Shown here: piece after piece, positions 59,929-64,000 of the stretch
Layout of the letters: each line of letters starts with the position of its first letter
Position numbering within the stretch: position 1 is the first letter of the stretch
Origin: Neoarius graeffei
Taxonomy: Eukaryota > Chordata > Actinopteri > Siluriformes > Ariidae
Length of the DNA stretch: 64,000 nucleotides
Direction: 5' to 3'
NCBI RefSeq assembly: GCF_027579695.1
Contig: NC_083587.1
Location: 53,020,021-53,084,020, forward strand
Made by a program: the position numbers and the translations under genes
The notes under the pieces: generated by a model
The model's input: only the letters and a program-made list of their open reading frames with translations
Told to the model about the DNA's origin: nothing
The model's database searches: none

Positions 59929-60453
59929 TATTCTATCCACATTCACTGGATATGAGCAATCGCACACTCTGATTGGCTACTCTAATACTAGGATATCAAC
60001 TCATATACCGTGAGTAAAGAAAAACAAAATGGCAGAGCATCTTGCTGAACTAATCGAGGATGAAATAAAAACTCTACTTGAAAACAAAACCCCAAAAACT
60101 ATAAAAAAAGGAACAAAATATGGAATAAAAGTATTCGATGGTAAGAACATATCTTTTTTTATTTTTCAAGAATTATTATAGCATTTTCACAAATTGCTAC
60201 GGTCATTTCGCCAGTTTGTTTACATTCTAAGTGGAAATGATTTTGTTAGATGTTTTGTATAAAGTTTTTATTCATCAAATTTGCAAAAAATAAAAATAAA
60301 AATGCTCTGTTTCTCAAAATACAACAAATGTAGATAGAATAAAACAGTTATTCCACGAAATCGAGTTGTACATGGCTTATAGCTGACTCGGTGCTATGCG
60401 CCTCGTCGGCTATCAGCTCATGTACAACTCAATTTCATGGAATAACTGTTAAA
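59929..60453 (+). mobile_element. Five-copy DNA element family, copy e (open exon-like frame)
   Basis: Starts tttattctatccacattcac, ends atttcatggaataactgtt. At 60029-60140 a frame [20 protein letters not shown], then [12 protein letters not shown], runs without a stop into a canonical donor (g|gtaagaac). The pattern is that of a first coding exon left in a deleted element; the N-terminal words recall Crypton-derived KIAA1958-like proteins, from memory only. Confidence 0.72.
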
Positions 60454-60455
60454 TA

Positions 60456-61480
60456 TACACTCACCAGAACACCTGGACACTTGCACATGCATGCAATCAT
60501 CTCACCAGCCAATCACGTGGCAGCAGAGCAATGCATAAAATTACATTGATACAGGTCAGAGCTTCAGTTAATGTTCACATCAAACATCATAACAAGGAAT
60601 AAATGTGCTTTTGGTGGATTCAACCACACGTGAACAGTTGAAGATTTGAAACACATCAATTGGTCTTTTTCCAATCTTCAACTGTCCAATTCTCCCCCCC
60701 CCCCCCCCCCCAAAAAAAAAAAAAAAAATCTGTCCCTCTGAGTTATATGTTGGTCTTGGGATCGAGATGCTGACCTCTTCTGCTCCTCGGACCTGCCTGA
60801 GCCATCCTGGTGCCCTGTGTCTGGTTGGAGTCTCATCGCATCGCTCCTGTGGAGGGCGGCTCCATGTGGACAGTTGGGGGTCGCGCCTGGATGATGCTCT
60901 GGACACTTGCGGTGGTGCTTTTGTGGCTGGGGACTGCAGTTGACTTGCTGACTTTGGGACTGCAGTTGACTTGCTGACTTTGGGACTACGGTTGTCGTGA
61001 ATGGTTTTGCATTCGGGTTTCCGTCGGTGGGAGGTTTATAGCATCAACGAAGCTGACTTTATGTTAGGACTGTTAATGTTATAGTCATATTGTCTGTTGT
61101 TGCCCAAATGAGGATGGGTTCCCTTTTGAGTTTGGTTCCTCTCGAGGTTTCTTCCTCATGTCGTCTGAGGGAGTTTTTCCTTGCCGCCGTCGCCACAGGT
61201 GTGCTCATTGGGGATAGATTAGGGATAAAATTAGCTCATATTTTAAGTCGTTCAAATTCTGTAAAGCTGCTTTGCGACAATGTTTATTGTTAAAAGCACT
61301 ATACAAATAAACTTGACTTGACATGATAATTTCATTGAGCCTGAGCCAACTGGAGCCTCAGATTCCTGTTCTTGCCTAACAGGAACTGAACCTGATGTGG
61401 TCTACTGGAGTTGTAGCCAATCCACCTCAAGGTTCGACATGTTGTGCATTCTGAGATGCTTTTCTGCTCACCACATAAAC
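60456..61480. mobile_element. Mariner-like fragments flanking a LINE/SINE 3' end
   Basis: Left fragment 60456-60590 (cagccaatcacgtggcagca) and right fragment 61325-61480 (ctcaaggttcgacatgttgt, gagatgcttttctgctcacc) match opposite parts of one fish mariner family. Between them a run of C18 A17 (60694-60728) precedes the retroelement end at 60730-61322. The whole looks like one mariner copy interrupted by a retroposon. Confidence 0.55.
60730..61322 (+). mobile_element. LINE/SINE-type 3' end with TTGAC tail
   Basis: Contains ggatgggttcccttttgagt, ctcgaggtttcttcctcatg and the end aaagctgctttgcgacaatg, then ctatacaaataaacttgact. A 26-base unit (ggactgcagttgacttgctg...) is tandemly duplicated at about 60934-60986. 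Typical 3' end shared by several fish retroposons. Confidence 0.65.
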
Positions 61481-61817
61481 ATAAAAATGGAAAATGTCCC
61501 CCAAGACTCCTGCCATCCCAATCCCACCCATTCCTGCCACTACCCTGGTTACACTATTCTGTTTCCTATGCGATATTACAGTATTACAAAATGTCATGAA
61601 GCAACATTGGATAAATACATCCTTGTAGCTAGAGTCGACAGAGTAGGCATTGCTTCACAATATTGGGTGATTGTTGATGTATTGATGTTTTGTAATGGTA
61701 AGTTTAGACTAGTGTTTACTATTGTTCCTCATTGTCTATATGCACGATACACAGCTATAAAGTATGCAAAGCTACCTACATACTTTTGCCACATTGTCTA
61801 AATAAAGGTTTCCAATT
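61481..61817. other. Intergenic DNA with a 134-codon frame, no gene called
   Basis: The plus frame at 61397-61801 starts inside the mariner fragment and has no motif, so it is not called. Confidence 0.5.
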
Positions 61818-62110
61818 TATCAAGGTCAAGGCTTTTTTTTAATTGTCATTTCAACCATATACAGTTGGTACAGTACACAGTTAAAACGAAACAACATTTC
61901 TCCAGGACCATGGTGCTACATTAAACATCACAGGACTACAAATCTACAAATACAACATAAAGTGCAGGAGTGCAGCAAGTGCAAACATTGTGGACAATAA
62001 GCTACACACAATACAAAGTGCAAACATCGACAATAAAAGTGCAGACAACAAAGACAGTGTAAAAATGACAACTAGCACAAACAACAGTATATTGCCAACC
62101 AGTACCTTTT
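61818..62110 (+). repeat. Dispersed repeat (unclassified)
   Basis: Words ttgtcatttcaaccatatac, ctccaggaccatggtgctac and repeated aagtgc(a)aac units. Looks like a known fish retroposon end; family not recalled. A short hairpin (gcattgtaaaccttgtaaaa / ttgttcacaatgtttacaat) lies at about 62196-62256. Confidence 0.4.
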
Positions 62111-62279
62111 ACTGTTAACATGTGGAAAGCTGAGTGTGTGTATTGAGGTAGTATATCTTAAAAGGAATAATTAAGTGAACATTGTGTGTGCAAGAAGCAT
62201 TGTAAACCTTGTAAAAATGATAGTGCATGATTGTTCACAATGTTTACAATGCTTCTCACATCAGTTCCACTTATTTCCA

Positions 62280-63700
62280 CCACTATAACAAAGCATAACA
62301 AGAAGACAGAGTCATCTATATCCCCGTCCTCTATACCAACTATACAGTATACCAAGTTTCAAGATATTATTTGTCACATTTTTCAAGTTCTGCTGCAGGA
62401 AACCAACATATCTTAGTATCTTTACACTGACTTCAGCAGCCCATGGCATAAGCCCACCAAACCTTTGGTCCAGGTGAGCTAAAAATTAAAAATTTTCACA
62501 TTTCTTAGTATCAAAAGGCACATATACATTACTTAATCAACACATATACCAACTTTCAAGACCATACCACTCATAGTTTTCAAGTTCTGTTCCGGAACAA
62601 AACCTACCCCTAAGACTAACCTGAGAGACTAAGTCTGAAATTGTTTCCATGGAAATATGAAAAATTTCTCAAATTTCTTTGTATGAAAAGGCACATCTAC
62701 ATCACCTTGTTAACATGTATACCAAGTTTCAAATCCGTATCATGAATAGTTTTGGATATATGCTTCGGAAACTAACATTGCTCTTAGAAACTAAGTCAAA
62801 ATCTATTTTTTATGTAAAATTTTGAAATATACTTCTTTTCAAAAATCCAAAATAGCAAAAGGCACCAGTTCACATGTTGCTTGATATGTATACAAAGTTT
62901 CATGAAGCGATCTTCAGTAGTTTTAAAGGAACAGTCCACCGTATTTCCATAATGAAATATGCTCTTACCTGAATTGAGACGAGCTGCTCCGTACCTGTCC
63001 GAGCTTTGCGCGACCTCCCAGTTAGTCAGACGCAGTCCGACGCACTGTCACTCCTGTTAGCAATGTAGCTAGGCTCAGTATGGCCAACGGTATTTTTGGG
63101 GGCTGTAGTTAGATGTGACCAAACTCTTCCGCGTTTTTCCTGTTTACATAGGTTTATATGACCATTGATATGAAACAAGTTCAGTTAAAAAAATTGAAAC
63201 GTAGCGATTTTCTATGCTATGGAAAGTCCGCACTATAATGACAGGCGTACTAACACCTTCTGCGCGCTTCGGCAGCGCATTGATATCTGAGCTCCGTATC
63301 AATGCGCTGCCGAAGTGCGCAGAAGGTGTTAGTATGCCTGTCATTATAGTGCGGACTTTCCATAGCATAGAAAATCGCTACGTTTCAATTTTTTTAACTG
63401 AACTTGTTTCATATCACTGGTCATATAAACCTATGTAAACAGGAAAAACGCGGAAGAGTTTGGTCACATCTAACTACAGCCCCAAAAAATACCATTGGCC
63501 ATACTGAGCCTAGCTACATTGCTAACAGGAGTGACAGCGCATCTGACTAACTGGGAGGTCACGCAAAGCTCGGATAGGTACGGAGCAGCTCGTCTCAATT
63601 CAGGTAAGAGCATATTTCATTATGGAAATACGGTGGACTGTTCCTTTAAAGATATGGCCCAGAAACGAAAATGTGACTGGACGGATGGACAGAACCCATT
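62280..63700 (+). repeat. Diverged tandem repeat interrupted by palindrome
   Basis: Four diverged units of about 165-200 bases share a core (ataccaagtttcaa, then gttttcaagttctg.tccggaa; near 62350, 62545, 62722, 62888). The fourth is split at ttaa by the palindrome at 62927-63645 and resumes agatatggcccagaaacg. Confidence 0.55.
62927..63645. mobile_element. 719-bp near-perfect palindrome with TTAA duplication, copy 2
   Basis: Same element as 42536-43255: ends aggaacagtccaccgtattt and atacggtggactgttcct, ttaa at 62923-62926 and 63646-63649. Centre near 63286 (tgatatctgagctccgtatc). Matching frames occur on both strands (63144-63368 and 63214-63438). Confidence 0.93.
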
Positions 63701-63702
63701 TC

Positions 63703-64000
63703 TACAGTGCCTTGAAAAAGTATTCATACCCCTTGAACTTTTTCACATTTTTCCACCTTACAACCACGAACTTAAAAGCTTTTTATTGAGATTTTATGTG
63801 ATAGACCAATACAGAGTAGCACATAATTGTGAAGTGAAACAAAAATGATAAATGGTCTTCAAAATTTTAAACAAATAAAAATCTGAAAAATGTGATGTGC
63901 ATTAGTATTCAGCCCCCCTGCGTCAATACTTTGTAGAGCCACCTTCTGCTGCAATTACAGCTGCAAGTCTTTTGTGGTATGTCTCTAGCAGCTTTGTACA
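63703..64000 (-). mobile_element. Tc1-like transposon (family 2), copy 3, cut by window edge
   Basis: Begins tacagtgccttgaaaaagta. After the sub-terminal repeat the sequence is the complement of the transposase C-terminus ([20 protein letters not shown] on the minus strand), so it is inverted relative to copies 1 and 2. Confidence 0.85.

Noticed and set aside
60580..60906. 108-codon minus-strand frame with Phe and Gly runs
   Set aside because: The runs are the poly-A/poly-C tract at 60694-60728; the rest is retroposon sequence.
61397..61801. 134-codon plus-strand frame
   Set aside because: It begins inside a mariner fragment, has no motif and no codon pattern to support it.

Overview
The window is nuclear DNA from a ray-finned fish, most likely a teleost. 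Two vertebrate gene structures with long introns can be followed by splice sites and reading phase. The rest is packed with fish-type mobile DNA: Tc1/mariner, hAT and TTAA-target DNA elements, a young tRNA-derived SINE family, non-LTR remnants and one solo LTR. The species cannot be named from the sequence alone.

0-16 kb (+ strand): an IgGFc-binding-protein-like (FCGBP-like) mucin-associated gene. Its first exon or exons (signal peptide) lie left of the window. An IgGFc-binding domain exon is followed by four vWD-C8 units separated by three TIL domains. Twelve exons from 1025 to 15799 join in one frame (1,884 whole codons plus a stop). The last exon, 14 coding bases, is a prediction, supported by an AATAAA about 155 bases downstream. 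Its introns carry a Tc1 element, a foldback repeat, a second Tc1 element and a non-LTR retrotransposon remnant holding two SINEs.

16-27 kb: a gene-free interval between the two convergent genes. It contains Tc1 copies, a three-level nest (non-LTR remnant > Tc1 > small DNA element), and a SINE split by a 1.47-kb solo LTR.

27-54.4 kb (- strand): an NCAM-family cell adhesion gene. Fifteen exons join to 1,944 coding bases (647 residues): signal peptide, four Ig domains, two fibronectin III domains, one membrane span and a 49-residue tail. Classical NCAM1/NCAM2 have five Ig domains. Here the one before the FN3 pair (the polysialylated Ig5 of NCAM1) is absent and the fourth Ig is short. A TATA box lies 75 bases upstream of the ATG.

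54.4-64 kb: intergenic repeat DNA, with full-length SINEs, Tc1 and mariner remnants, a copy of a five-member element family with an exon-like ORF, and the second of two near-perfect ~720-bp palindromes with TTAA target duplications.

No rRNA, tRNA gene or CRISPR was seen. The two host genes are not obviously related in function (mucus/epithelial surface and cell adhesion). The most unusual material is the four-Ig NCAM, the palindromes, the nested insertions and a foldback family with 12-14 bp target duplications.
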